Positions 7,846 through 14,849 of a stretch of 20,391 nt of DNA are shown piece after piece; within the stretch, counting starts at the first letter, position 1; each line of letters starts with the position of its first letter. The DNA comes from Pseudomonadota bacterium. Lineage in GTDB: Bacteria; Desulfobacterota; Syntrophobacteria; Syntrophobacterales; Syntrophobacteraceae. Made by a program: the position numbers and the translations under genes. The stretch lies in NCBI GenBank assembly GCA_023416335.1, contig JAEZHY010000214.1, positions 1 through 20,391 of the forward strand, in the 5' to 3' direction. The notes beneath the pieces are model-generated. The model was not told the origin of the DNA. It searched no databases and saw only the letters and a program-made list of their open reading frames with translations.

Positions 7846-8067
7846 TCAGTCGTTGCCGAAGCTGCGAATCGCTCCGCAGTCCGGACAAGTCCAGTGAATC
7901 CCGTTGCAGGTCATCCCCCAGTAGTTCTCTTCCATGCAGTCCGAACAAATCATGAACCCACACGGGCATGTCCAGCAAAACGATTGTTCCCGCCCGCATG
8001 TATGGCAGATATATTTTTCGGGCCGCCGCCATTTGGCCCTGCGTCCCGTTGTCGTTCCGGCTTCCAT
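7846..8067 (-). CDS. Small ten-cysteine zinc-ribbon protein of unknown function
   Basis: A 73-residue basic protein with cysteines at 21, 24, 31, 34, 36, 41, 44, 54, 61 and 64, arranged as CHTC, CWTCPC, CSDC and CPDC, plus two histidines. This is enough for two structural zinc sites with cysteines to spare. I do not recognise a named family. The start at 8067 is chosen because GGGAGG lies seven bases upstream; the open frame continues to 8145 but that extension lacks a good ribosome binding site. It is the first gene of the operon with the CoADR-rhodanese and the amidotransferase-like protein. A role as a sulfur- or metal-handling accessory, or as a zinc-ribbon regulator, is a guess from the cysteines and neighbours. 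Confidence 0.65.
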   Translation of the reverse strand: MEAGTTTGRRAKWRRPEKYICHTCGREQSFCWTCPCGFMICSDCMEENYWGMTCNGIHWTCPDCGAIRSFGND

Positions 8068-8303
8068 TGAGTCCTCCCGCTTCGAATTCAAAAATCGGCG
8101 GAGTAATTTTAAACCAGGAATTCGAAAATAAGCCATGAAAATCAAGTTTCACGCCAGTTCAACTTCTCTGCCGAATCAGTCTGGCCCCCCTGGGATTCAA
8201 ATTCTTTCGAAACGGCGCCACACATACAGTAGAGGATAAAAGCTACCCCGAATGCGTACCCGCCTTCATCAAGTTTAAGTGTACATTTCGTGCTTTCTTC
8301 GAA

Positions 8304-8309
8304 TATAAT
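8304..8309 (+). promoter_or_regulatory. Candidate -10 element for the CoA-transferase operon
   Basis: TATAAT sits in an A+T-rich stretch (CGAATATAATTATTAGG). No consensus -35 is found 16-18 bases upstream (that position reads GTACAT), so an activator or an alternative start is possible. Transcription from here would begin near 8316, eight bases before the leader hairpin. Confidence 0.4.
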
Positions 8310-8323
8310 TATTAGGTTTGTTT

Positions 8324-8364
8324 AAGAGACCGACCTTGGGAATTCAGGTCCGATGCGGTCTCTT
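8324..8364 (+). promoter_or_regulatory. Leader stem-loop upstream of the CoA-transferase operon
   Basis: AAGAGACCG (8324-8332) pairs perfectly with CGGTCTCTT (8356-8364), and inside it ACCT (8333-8336) can pair with AGGT (8346-8349). The 3' side is followed by ATGTTTATC, not by a run of T, so it is a poor intrinsic terminator; an RNA-stabilising or regulatory leader structure is more likely. Confidence 0.5.
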
Positions 8365-8431
8365 ATGTTTATCATCAGGGGCAACTTTGAATAAACTCTT
8401 TTTCCCATCTTTGCCTATCGAGTCGGTTTGG

Positions 8432-8463
8432 GCAGCAGTGTTACCTCACGCAGCAGCAGTGTT
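8432..8463 (+). repeat. Pair of 11-base direct repeats, 21 bases apart
   Basis: GCAGCAGTGTT occurs at 8432-8442 and again at 8453-8463. A centre-to-centre distance of 21 bases equals two helical turns, the spacing expected for a protein binding twice on one DNA face. The pair lies 67-98 bases before the first CoA-transferase start. Confidence 0.45.
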
Positions 8464-8529
8464 TTGTCTCAGTTCCACTTCCAACCTCACTAACCTTTGC
8501 TTTTCCAAACTAACAGGAGAGTTTAACTG

Positions 8530-10044
8530 ATGTACGCGGGAACTTTTCCGGTCATTACGGCGGATGAGGCGGCTTCACACATCCCTGACGGAGCAATGGT
8601 TGCGCTCAGCGGCTTTGCAAATGCAGGAACCGCCAAGCTCGTGCCCAGGGCAATAGCCAAACGGGCACGCGAACTGCACAGCCAGGACAAGCCCTATAAG
8701 ATTCGAGTCATCACCGGCTCATCCAGCGGGAACAATATCGATGAGGAACTTGCGCAGGCAGAAGCTCTGTCGTGGCGCGCACCGTACCAGAGTGCACGGA
8801 CTCTGCGGGGCCAGATAAACGCTCAGCAGGTCCAATACCTGGATATGCACCTGTCGCACGCTCCACAAACAATGCTGGCCGGCTTTTTCGGAAAGCTCGA
8901 CTATGCAATCATCGAGGCCACGGACGTTACCAGGGACGGCCGGGTATATCTGACGACCTCCATCGGCGCCTCGCCCACCTATCTCAGGTACGCCGAACGC
9001 ATCTTCATAGAGATCAACAGCTATCACTCCAGGCGATTGCCGGAGATGGCGGATATCACGCTGCTGTCGCCACCCCCGCGGGTGAATCCGATTCCTATTC
9101 ACGATCCTCTTACCAAGATCGGATATCCCTATGCAATGGTGGATCCGAAGAAGATCGTCGGCATCATCGAAACAAACGAACCCGATCAGATCGAGCCCTT
9201 CACGCCTCCCGACTGGAGGAGCAACAGGATCGCCGACCACGTTGTTCGCTTTCTCTTCGGAGAGATGATCACCGGCCATATTCCTCCCGAGTTCCTTCCG
9301 CTGCAGGCCGGAGTCGGCAACCTCGCCAACAGCGTCATGGCCGCACTCGGCGCCAATCCCTATATTCCTCCTTTCAAAATGTATACCGTGACGATCCAGG
9401 ATTCGCTGGTGGATCTTATGGAGAAAGGCAAACTGGTAGGGGCCAGCGCAGGCAGCCTTACATTGACTCCGGAAACACTCAGGCGCATCTGCGCCAATAT
9501 GGATTTCTTCGGTCCACGCATCATTTTGCGGCCCCAGGAAATCTCCGATGACGCCGGCGTTGTGCGCCGACTCGGGGTGATTGCAATCAATCCCGGAATC
9601 GAGGTCGATATTTACGGAAACGTGAATTCCTCACACCTCTTCGGCACCGATATCATGAACGGTATCGGCGGCAGTGGAGAATTCACGAGAAACAGTTATC
9701 TCTCAATCATCATGTGCCCATCCACCGCCCTCGGAGGCAGAATTTCCTGCGTTGTTCCGATGTGCCCGCACATCGACAGCAACGAGCATTCGGTTCAGGT
9801 CATCGTCACCGAGCAGGGTTACGCCGATCTACGCGGGATCGGACCGATGCAGAGAGCAAAGAGGATTATCGAGAACTGTGCCCACCCGGCTTATCGCGAC
9901 TACCTGAACGCGTACATAAGAGACTCCAAGCCGGGACATATCAAGCACAACCTCAAAAAGGCTTTCGAATTGCATCAGAATTTCCTGCAACACGGCAAAA
10001 TGCTTCCCGATCTCAATCTGGCCGAAATCGGCGAGCGGATCTAG
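8530..10044 (+). CDS. Succinate/acetyl-CoA transferase family protein, catalytic glutamate replaced by valine
   Basis: A 504-residue member of the acetyl-CoA hydrolase/transferase family, close to the succinate CoA-transferase subgroup (AarC, YgfH/ScpC), whose active members move CoA between acyl-CoA and a carboxylate through a glutamyl-CoA thioester. Family landmarks are present: SGFANAG near the N-terminus, QAGVGN, DIYGNVNSSH and GIGGSGEFTRN, covering both CoA-binding halves. At the position of the catalytic glutamate, where the downstream paralog reads KMFTEVYQDS, this protein reads KMYTVTIQDS, so residue 287 is Val. It may therefore be inactive alone, act as a partner subunit, or use another mechanism. 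AGGAG precedes the ATG by about ten bases. It is the first gene of a two-gene operon, 25 bases before its paralog. Confidence 0.85.
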   Translation: MYAGTFPVITADEAASHIPDGAMVALSGFANAGTAKLVPRAIAKRARELHSQDKPYKIRVITGSSSGNNIDEELAQAEALSWRAPYQSARTLRGQINAQQVQYLDMHLSHAPQTMLAGFFGKLDYAIIEATDVTRDGRVYLTTSIGASPTYLRYAERIFIEINSYHSRRLPEMADITLLSPPPRVNPIPIHDPLTKIGYPYAMVDPKKIVGIIETNEPDQIEPFTPPDWRSNRIADHVVRFLFGEMITGHIPPEFLPLQAGVGNLANSVMAALGANPYIPPFKMYTVTIQDSLVDLMEKGKLVGASAGSLTLTPETLRRICANMDFFGPRIILRPQEISDDAGVVRRLGVIAINPGIEVDIYGNVNSSHLFGTDIMNGIGGSGEFTRNSYLSIIMCPSTALGGRISCVVPMCPHIDSNEHSVQVIVTEQGYADLRGIGPMQRAKRIIENCAHPAYRDYLNAYIRDSKPGHIKHNLKKAFELHQNFLQHGKMLPDLNLAEIGERI

Positions 10045-10069
10045 GCAGCCGCATCATGGGAGAGATATC

Positions 10070-11581
10070 ATGGCCATAATTCAGCAATTTCCGAAAATCA
10101 GTCCTGAAGAAGCCGCTTCACACATCTTCCACGGTGCGACGGTGGCATTCAGCGGATTCACCAACGCGGGCGCCGCGAAAATGATCCCGCGAGCCCTTGC
10201 GGAACACGCGCGCCAGGCGCACGAAGCCGGAAAGCCTTTCAAGATCCGTGTTCTTACCGGAGCCTCGAGCGGCGCGAGCATCGACGAACCTCTCGCGCAG
10301 GCGGACGCAATGTCCTACCGTGCCCCGTACCAGAGCGGGCCGAAGCTCCGCGCGCAGATCAATAACCAGGAAGTCGAATATGTCGATATGCACTTGTCCC
10401 ACCTGCCTCAGACTGTTCTCGCAGGTTTCCAGGGCAAAATCGATTTTGCCGTCATCGAAGCGACGGAAGTAAAGCGTGACGGCAGGGTTTATCTGACCTC
10501 TTCGATCGGGGCCTCACCGGCGTATCTCAGGTATGCGGATCACGTAATTATCGAAGTGAACCATTACCATTCGAATCGTTTGCGCGAGATGACGGACATC
10601 ATGATAATGCCGCCTCCGCCGCACCGTTTTCCGGTCCCGTTCCACGATCCCCTGACAAAGCTCGGCTACCCGTACGCGGTGGTGGATCCCAAGAAGGTCA
10701 TCGCGGTCATCGAAAACGACGAATCCGACAAGGTGCCGAAATTCGCGGCGGGAGACGTCCGCAGCGAAAAGATTGCCGATCACGTAGTCCGTTTCCTGCT
10801 CGACGAAATGCTCGCAGGCCGGATCCCGCAGGACTTTCTGCCGCTCCAGGCAGGCGTCGGCAATGTGGCAAACGGTGTTATGTCCGCACTGGCCAGGAAC
10901 CCCTATATTCCGCCCTTCAAGATGTTCACCGAAGTCTACCAGGACTCGCTGGTAGACCTGATGGAGGCGGGAAGGCTGACCGGCGCGAGCACTACGAGTC
11001 TCACCCTAACGCCCGAAACGCTCAAACGCATCTACGACAATATGGATTTCTTCGCCCCGAAGATTGTTCTCCGGCCCCAGGAACTCTCGAATCATCCGGG
11101 AGTGATCCGACGGCTGGGCGTGATCTCCATGAACACCGCCCTCGAAGTCGATATCTACGGGAACGTTAACTCATCCCACGTTTATGGAACCAATATCATG
11201 AACGGTATCGGCGGAAGCGGGGAGTTCACCCGAAACGCATATATATCGATTTTCATGTGCCCGTCGATTGCCAAGGGTGGGAAGATATCGGCCATCGTGC
11301 CCATGTGTCCGCATATTGACAACAACGAGCACTCGGTTCAGATCGTCGTTACCGACCATGGCCTGGCGGACTTGCGCGGTCTCGGACCGATGCAGCGGGC
11401 GGAGAAGATAATAAACAACTGCGCCCACCCCGCTTACCGCGATTACCTGTGGCATTATGTGGAAAACTCGAGAGTCGGCCACATCCGGCACAACCTGGAC
11501 AAAGCTTTTGAACTCCATACCAACCTGATGGAAACCGGCTCGATGCTTCCGGACCTGGATTTGTCGCTGTTTGAAGAATGA
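10070..11581 (+). CDS. Succinate/acetyl-CoA:carboxylate CoA-transferase
   Basis: A 503-residue paralog of the preceding gene, alignable almost end to end without gaps, so the pair arose by tandem duplication. It retains the expected catalytic glutamate, Glu288 in KMFTEVYQDS (equivalent to Glu294 of Acetobacter AarC), plus QAGVGN, DIYGNVNSSH and GIGGSGEFTRN. The likely reaction is transfer of CoA between succinyl-, propionyl- or acetyl-CoA and a free carboxylate in the cytoplasm; in syntrophic propionate degraders such enzymes activate propionate. The exact acyl pair cannot be read from sequence. GGGAGAG lies six bases before the ATG. A strong terminator follows 60 bases after the stop. Confidence 0.9.
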   Translation: MAIIQQFPKISPEEAASHIFHGATVAFSGFTNAGAAKMIPRALAEHARQAHEAGKPFKIRVLTGASSGASIDEPLAQADAMSYRAPYQSGPKLRAQINNQEVEYVDMHLSHLPQTVLAGFQGKIDFAVIEATEVKRDGRVYLTSSIGASPAYLRYADHVIIEVNHYHSNRLREMTDIMIMPPPPHRFPVPFHDPLTKLGYPYAVVDPKKVIAVIENDESDKVPKFAAGDVRSEKIADHVVRFLLDEMLAGRIPQDFLPLQAGVGNVANGVMSALARNPYIPPFKMFTEVYQDSLVDLMEAGRLTGASTTSLTLTPETLKRIYDNMDFFAPKIVLRPQELSNHPGVIRRLGVISMNTALEVDIYGNVNSSHVYGTNIMNGIGGSGEFTRNAYISIFMCPSIAKGGKISAIVPMCPHIDNNEHSVQIVVTDHGLADLRGLGPMQRAEKIINNCAHPAYRDYLWHYVENSRVGHIRHNLDKAFELHTNLMETGSMLPDLDLSLFEE

Positions 11582-11642
11582 TAGGACGGCCGACTTAACT
11601 TCGACCGGGATCGAAACAAATCGAGCAAATAAGAAATAAGAT

Positions 11643-11666
11643 AAAGGGGAGCATGCTCCCCTTTTT
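11643..11666 (+). terminator. Rho-independent terminator of the CoA-transferase operon
   Basis: AAAGGGGAGCA and its exact complement TGCTCCCCTTT (11643-11664) form a perfect palindrome followed by TT-G-TTTT. It lies 62 bases after the stop of the second CoA-transferase. Confidence 0.9.
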
Positions 11667-11717
11667 GTTTTGCGGCGCGCGGAGAGAGCCGTACCGTTGT
11701 AGAACCAGCAAATGATC

Positions 11718-11888
11718 TTATGAAACTTCAACCAAAGATGTTGAGGCGCGGTTTCCCGACCGCGCCGGCGGTGTAGCGGCAGGCTGGATTCCGGCTCAAA
11801 GGCACCGCCGGAATGACGAAATGGGGTTCAGCAGTGTAGGGTGGGGGAGCGGAGCGCGGTGGTTTCATCGTGCCCACCGGCCGTCCAG
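11718..11888. repeat. Palindromic intergenic repeat cluster, downstream side of the amidohydrolase
   Basis: The 339-base gap between convergent genes has no coding signal but two hairpins: GGCGCGGT (11745-11752) with ACCGCGCC (11759-11766), and ATTCCGGC (11788-11795) with GCCGGAAT (11807-11814). The second resembles the GGATTCC...GGAATGACG elements scattered through many proteobacterial genomes. A degenerate GTAGGGTGGG ... GTGCCCACC element follows (about 11837-11878). TTATGAAACTTCA at 11718-11730 recurs at 13784-13796. Confidence 0.55.
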
Positions 11889-11920
11889 CCAAATATATTA
11901 ATGCCGGCCGGCTTCCCCGA

Positions 11921-13576
11921 TCATTGTGTAACCTTCCCTCTCCCCCACAATGCCCTCCCGGGCCTGGCTCCCGTATGCTCCCCGTCCTTGAGCACCTGGA
12001 CTCCGTTTACAAGCACGTGCCGCATTCCGGTCGCATAGCGGTGCGGATCGTTGTATGTGGCATTGTCAGCCACGGTTTTTGGATCGAAAATCGCAACGTC
12101 CGCATACGCGCCCGGCTTTAGGAAGCCCCGGCCGTCCAGCCCGAGGTTGGTCGCCGGCAGACCGCTCAGCCGCCGGACTGCTTCCTGGAGCGTGAGAATT
12201 TTCTCCTCCCGCACATATTTTCCCAGCAGCCGGGCAAAATTCCCGTACGCGCGCGGATGCGTTGAAGACCTCAGGAAAACGCCCTCGGCTGCAATCGATG
12301 CCGCATCGGACCCCAGTGAGACCCAGGGCAGGCGAAGCCCTTTTCTTATGTTATCCTCGCTCATTACGAACGTGGCGCATCGCGTGGCTGCATGATCTTC
12401 GACCGCCAGGTCCAGCATTGTTTCGATCTCATCTTTTCCGCGCATGCGGGCAACTTCTTCCAGGGTCTTGCCGGTCAGGGGCCGGAGATTGTCGGCATTG
12501 AAGCCGATAAGAAGCGTCTTCGCCATCCGGCCCCGCTGATGCATCTCAGCGCTGATCTTCCTGCGCGTGGCCGGATCCCGGATCCGTTCCAGCATGGCCT
12601 TGTCGCCTCCGTCGTGCGTCCAGGCCGGAAGGCGCGACGTGAGCCTGTTGGAACTCGCTTCGTAGAGATACATATCCGCCGTTATCCGAAGGCCTTCTTT
12701 TCGCGCGGCTTCGATCATCGAAATCGCCCGGTCCATTTTGCTCCAGTTGCTTTGTCCGGCGGCTTTCAGATGGTAGATTTCGGCGGGAATGCCCGCCTCA
12801 CGGCTGATGCGAATGAGTTCCCCGACCGCATCTATCAGGCCTCCTCCTTCATTCCGTACATGCGAGATGTACATCCCCTGATATTTTGCGGCCACTTTGC
12901 ACAGGGCTGTCAGTTCCCCGGTATCCGCGAACATATCGGGAGCATAGGCGAGCGACGATCCGATTCCGAGCGCGCCGGCTTCCATTTCGCGCCTCACCAA
13001 GTCGCACATTTGCTCCAGTTGCGCCGGCGTCGGCTTACGGTTCTCCATTCCCAAAACATATTCGCGGATCGTGCCCGAACCGATGAAGGATGCCACATTC
13101 GGCGATATCCCGCGCTTCTCAATATAGCTGAGGTATTCGGACAGGGTATTCCAGTTGATGTCGAACTTGAGGTCGCCCTGGCTCGCGATGGTACGCCGCT
13201 TCATTTCATCGTTTAGCGGCCCCATCGACTTCCCCTCGCCCATTATTTCCGTCGTCACTCCCTGCCTGATCTCACTCTGAGAACAGCCATCGACCAGCAG
13301 CGAAGCATCCGACCAAGAGAGCATGTTGATAAATCCGGGCGCGACAGCCAGTCCGTCCGCTTCGATGATCGTCTTTGCAGATCCCCCGGCAAGCTCGCCC
13401 ACCGTGGCTATCCTGTCCCCTTTTATGCCAACATTCCCCCTGACCGGCGCATTGCCCGTTCCATCATAAATGGTGCCGTTTCGTATCAGGATATCGAATT
13501 CCGGAGGTTTCTCGCCGGAAAAAGTGGCGTTCGGAACGAAAAGAAGAACAAACAGGAGCAAGAAGCAGGATTTCAT
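11921..13576 (-). CDS. Secreted D-aminoacylase-like amidohydrolase
   Basis: A 551-residue amidohydrolase-superfamily protein related to N-acyl-D-amino-acid deacylases, which release D-amino acids from N-acylated forms. An N-terminal signal peptide (MKSCFLLLFVLLFVPNATFS) points to export. Then come the first beta-sandwich strands (DILIRNGTIYDGTG), the barrel with YISHVRNEG and EIYHLKAAG histidines, the LGSDA aspartate, and the C-terminal KPGAYADVAIFD segment. At the usual first metal motif (PGFIDxHTH) it reads PGFINMLSWSD, with no HxH, so metal binding must differ from the classic enzyme. I take ATG 13576, with GGAAGGAA just upstream and the signal peptide starting immediately; a TTG at 13591 would add five residues. 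It stands alone between two repeat-rich gaps. Substrate unknown. Confidence 0.8.
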   Translation of the reverse strand: MKSCFLLLFVLLFVPNATFSGEKPPEFDILIRNGTIYDGTGNAPVRGNVGIKGDRIATVGELAGGSAKTIIEADGLAVAPGFINMLSWSDASLLVDGCSQSEIRQGVTTEIMGEGKSMGPLNDEMKRRTIASQGDLKFDINWNTLSEYLSYIEKRGISPNVASFIGSGTIREYVLGMENRKPTPAQLEQMCDLVRREMEAGALGIGSSLAYAPDMFADTGELTALCKVAAKYQGMYISHVRNEGGGLIDAVGELIRISREAGIPAEIYHLKAAGQSNWSKMDRAISMIEAARKEGLRITADMYLYEASSNRLTSRLPAWTHDGGDKAMLERIRDPATRRKISAEMHQRGRMAKTLLIGFNADNLRPLTGKTLEEVARMRGKDEIETMLDLAVEDHAATRCATFVMSEDNIRKGLRLPWVSLGSDAASIAAEGVFLRSSTHPRAYGNFARLLGKYVREEKILTLQEAVRRLSGLPATNLGLDGRGFLKPGAYADVAIFDPKTVADNATYNDPHRYATGMRHVLVNGVQVLKDGEHTGARPGRALWGRGKVTQ

Positions 13577-13740
13577 AGGTTCCTTCCACAATCATTCTTG
13601 GAGGTGCTGAAATGAAAGGCTTTCCGGGAGTCGTCCGCCTTTTTTATTCCGTTTTCGAGAAAAAGTAACGAGGCATTTTGCGTTCCTCCGTATTGTCCGA
13701 ATGAAGTATCATAGAAATGCCGCATTGGTAACGGGAGTAG

Positions 13741-13848
13741 CCCGGATTCTCGAATCCGGGCCGGTGGCGTGGCGGCTTTGCTATTATGAAACTTCAGAAA
13801 AGTGAACGGCGAGCGGCGTAGGTGGGCACATGCTTTTCCGTGCCCACC
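13741..13848. repeat. Palindromic intergenic repeat cluster, upstream side of the amidohydrolase
   Basis: In the 385-base gap before the sugar kinase, CCCGGATTC and GAATCCGGG (13741-13760, loop TC) and GGTGGGCAC with GTGCCCACC (13821-13829 and 13840-13848) form perfect hairpins. Between them TTATGAAACTTCA (13784-13796) repeats the copy at 11718. No gene is seen in the gap; the open frame running from 13830 into the kinase is judged non-coding upstream of 13962. Confidence 0.55.
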
Positions 13849-13961
13849 ATCCCGCCCTCTTGGATCAGAACCCATCGGAGAATGGTCGGGCGGTGGGCGG
13901 GAACCGGCGGGACTGTCGCTCCTCTATTCAGAAAGATGATCTCCAAGAAAGACGAAAACCA

Positions 13962-14849
13962 ATGGATATCGACGTACTCTGTGTCGGACATGCTTCATAC
14001 GACCTGATCTTTCCGGTGGATCATCATCCGGGAGCAGATGAGAAGTGTTTCTCCCTGGGTCTTTTTCAGGCAGGGGGCGGACCGGCGGCAAATGCCGCGG
14101 TGACCGTGGCAAGGCTCGGAGGGAAAGCCGCTTTCGCCGGATATCTCGGGATGGACGTTTTCGGAAAGCTGCATTTTGAAGAACTGGAGGCAGAGGGAGT
14201 CTTCACGGGCCTGATCGTCCGCGGAGATTGTCCCACGCCGCTTTCGGCCATTCTCGTCAAGCCGGACGGGAAACGGACGGTGGTCAATCACAAGGCGGGA
14301 ACGCCTGTTATAGCACCACAGCAACTCGACTTTTCGCAGATCCGGCCGAAAGCGATTCTATTCGACGGTCACCAGCTCGAAATATCCATCCCGCTTGCAG
14401 CCAGGGCCCGCGAACAAAAAATCCCGACCGTTCTGGATGCCGGCTCGGTACACCGAGGCACAACCGAACTCGCACCTCTTTGCGACTACGTCGTTGCTTC
14501 CGAGAAATTCGCGCGTGATTTCAGCAATGGAAAGTCCCCGATGGAAGCCGTTCGAATCCTTGCCGAAACCGTACCGGCCGCTGCCGTCACGCTGGGAGAC
14601 GCCGGCCTGGTATGGGCCGCCGGCTGCAACGCGCGAACGATTCCCTCTTTTCCGGTAGAACCCGTGGACACAACCGGGGCCGGCGACATCTTTCACGGTG
14701 CCTTCACTTTGCGGATGGTCAAAGGGGACGATTTTCCGGCGGCGCTGCTGTACGCCTCCGCGGCTGCGGCGCTGGGATGCACGAAGATGGGCGCGCGTCC
14801 CGGAATTCCCGGGAGCGAAGATGTGGAGGAATTTCTCAGGAGATTCTAA
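13962..14849 (+). CDS. PfkB-family carbohydrate kinase
   Basis: A 295-residue ribokinase-like kinase that phosphorylates a sugar or nucleoside with ATP. The N-terminal strand (VLCVGHASYDLIF), the GGGPAANAAVTVARLGG signature 1, and the C-terminal DTTGAGDIFHGAF signature 2 are all present, with anion-hole residues GAGD and catalytic base Asp242. Length is usual for the family. The substrate is unclear; fructose, ribose, sulfofructose and similar sugars are all possible. The ATG at 13962 begins exactly where family homology begins; the ribosome binding site (AAGAAAGACG) is weak. The gene is alone on its strand and converges with the DAC-like gene, their stop codons overlapping by 4 bases with no space for a terminator. 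Confidence 0.87.
   Translation: MDIDVLCVGHASYDLIFPVDHHPGADEKCFSLGLFQAGGGPAANAAVTVARLGGKAAFAGYLGMDVFGKLHFEELEAEGVFTGLIVRGDCPTPLSAILVKPDGKRTVVNHKAGTPVIAPQQLDFSQIRPKAILFDGHQLEISIPLAARAREQKIPTVLDAGSVHRGTTELAPLCDYVVASEKFARDFSNGKSPMEAVRILAETVPAAAVTLGDAGLVWAAGCNARTIPSFPVEPVDTTGAGDIFHGAFTLRMVKGDDFPAALLYASAAAALGCTKMGARPGIPGSEDVEEFLRRF

Larger units (their letters stand above)
8068..8529. other. 462-base divergent intergenic and leader region
   Basis: It lies between the minus-strand zinc-ribbon operon and the plus-strand CoA-transferase operon. No gene is convincing. It contains a perfect TATAAT at 8304-8309 without a clear -35 box, a 41-base hairpin just downstream (8324-8364), a pair of 11-base direct repeats (8432-8463) and the AGGAG ribosome binding site of the first CoA-transferase at about 8516. 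Confidence 0.5.

Noticed and set aside
8068..8145. 26-codon N-terminal extension of the zinc-ribbon protein
   Set aside because: The internal ATG at 8067 has a strong GGGAGG ribosome binding site at ideal spacing; the upstream start does not.
8324..8364. Intrinsic terminator before the CoA-transferase operon
   Set aside because: The stem is not followed by a T run, and there is no plus-strand gene upstream for it to end.
11745..11814. CRISPR-like or attachment-site repeats
   Set aside because: The hairpins differ from each other, are not regularly spaced and have no spacers, integrase or tRNA nearby; they look like dispersed REP-type elements.
12392..13216. Plus-strand open frame of 274 codons
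   Set aside because: It lies wholly antisense to the well-supported amidohydrolase and resembles no protein.
13830..13961. 44-codon N-terminal extension of the PfkB kinase
   Set aside because: The extension overlaps a palindromic repeat, has no homology to the family, and kinase homology starts exactly at the ATG at 13962.
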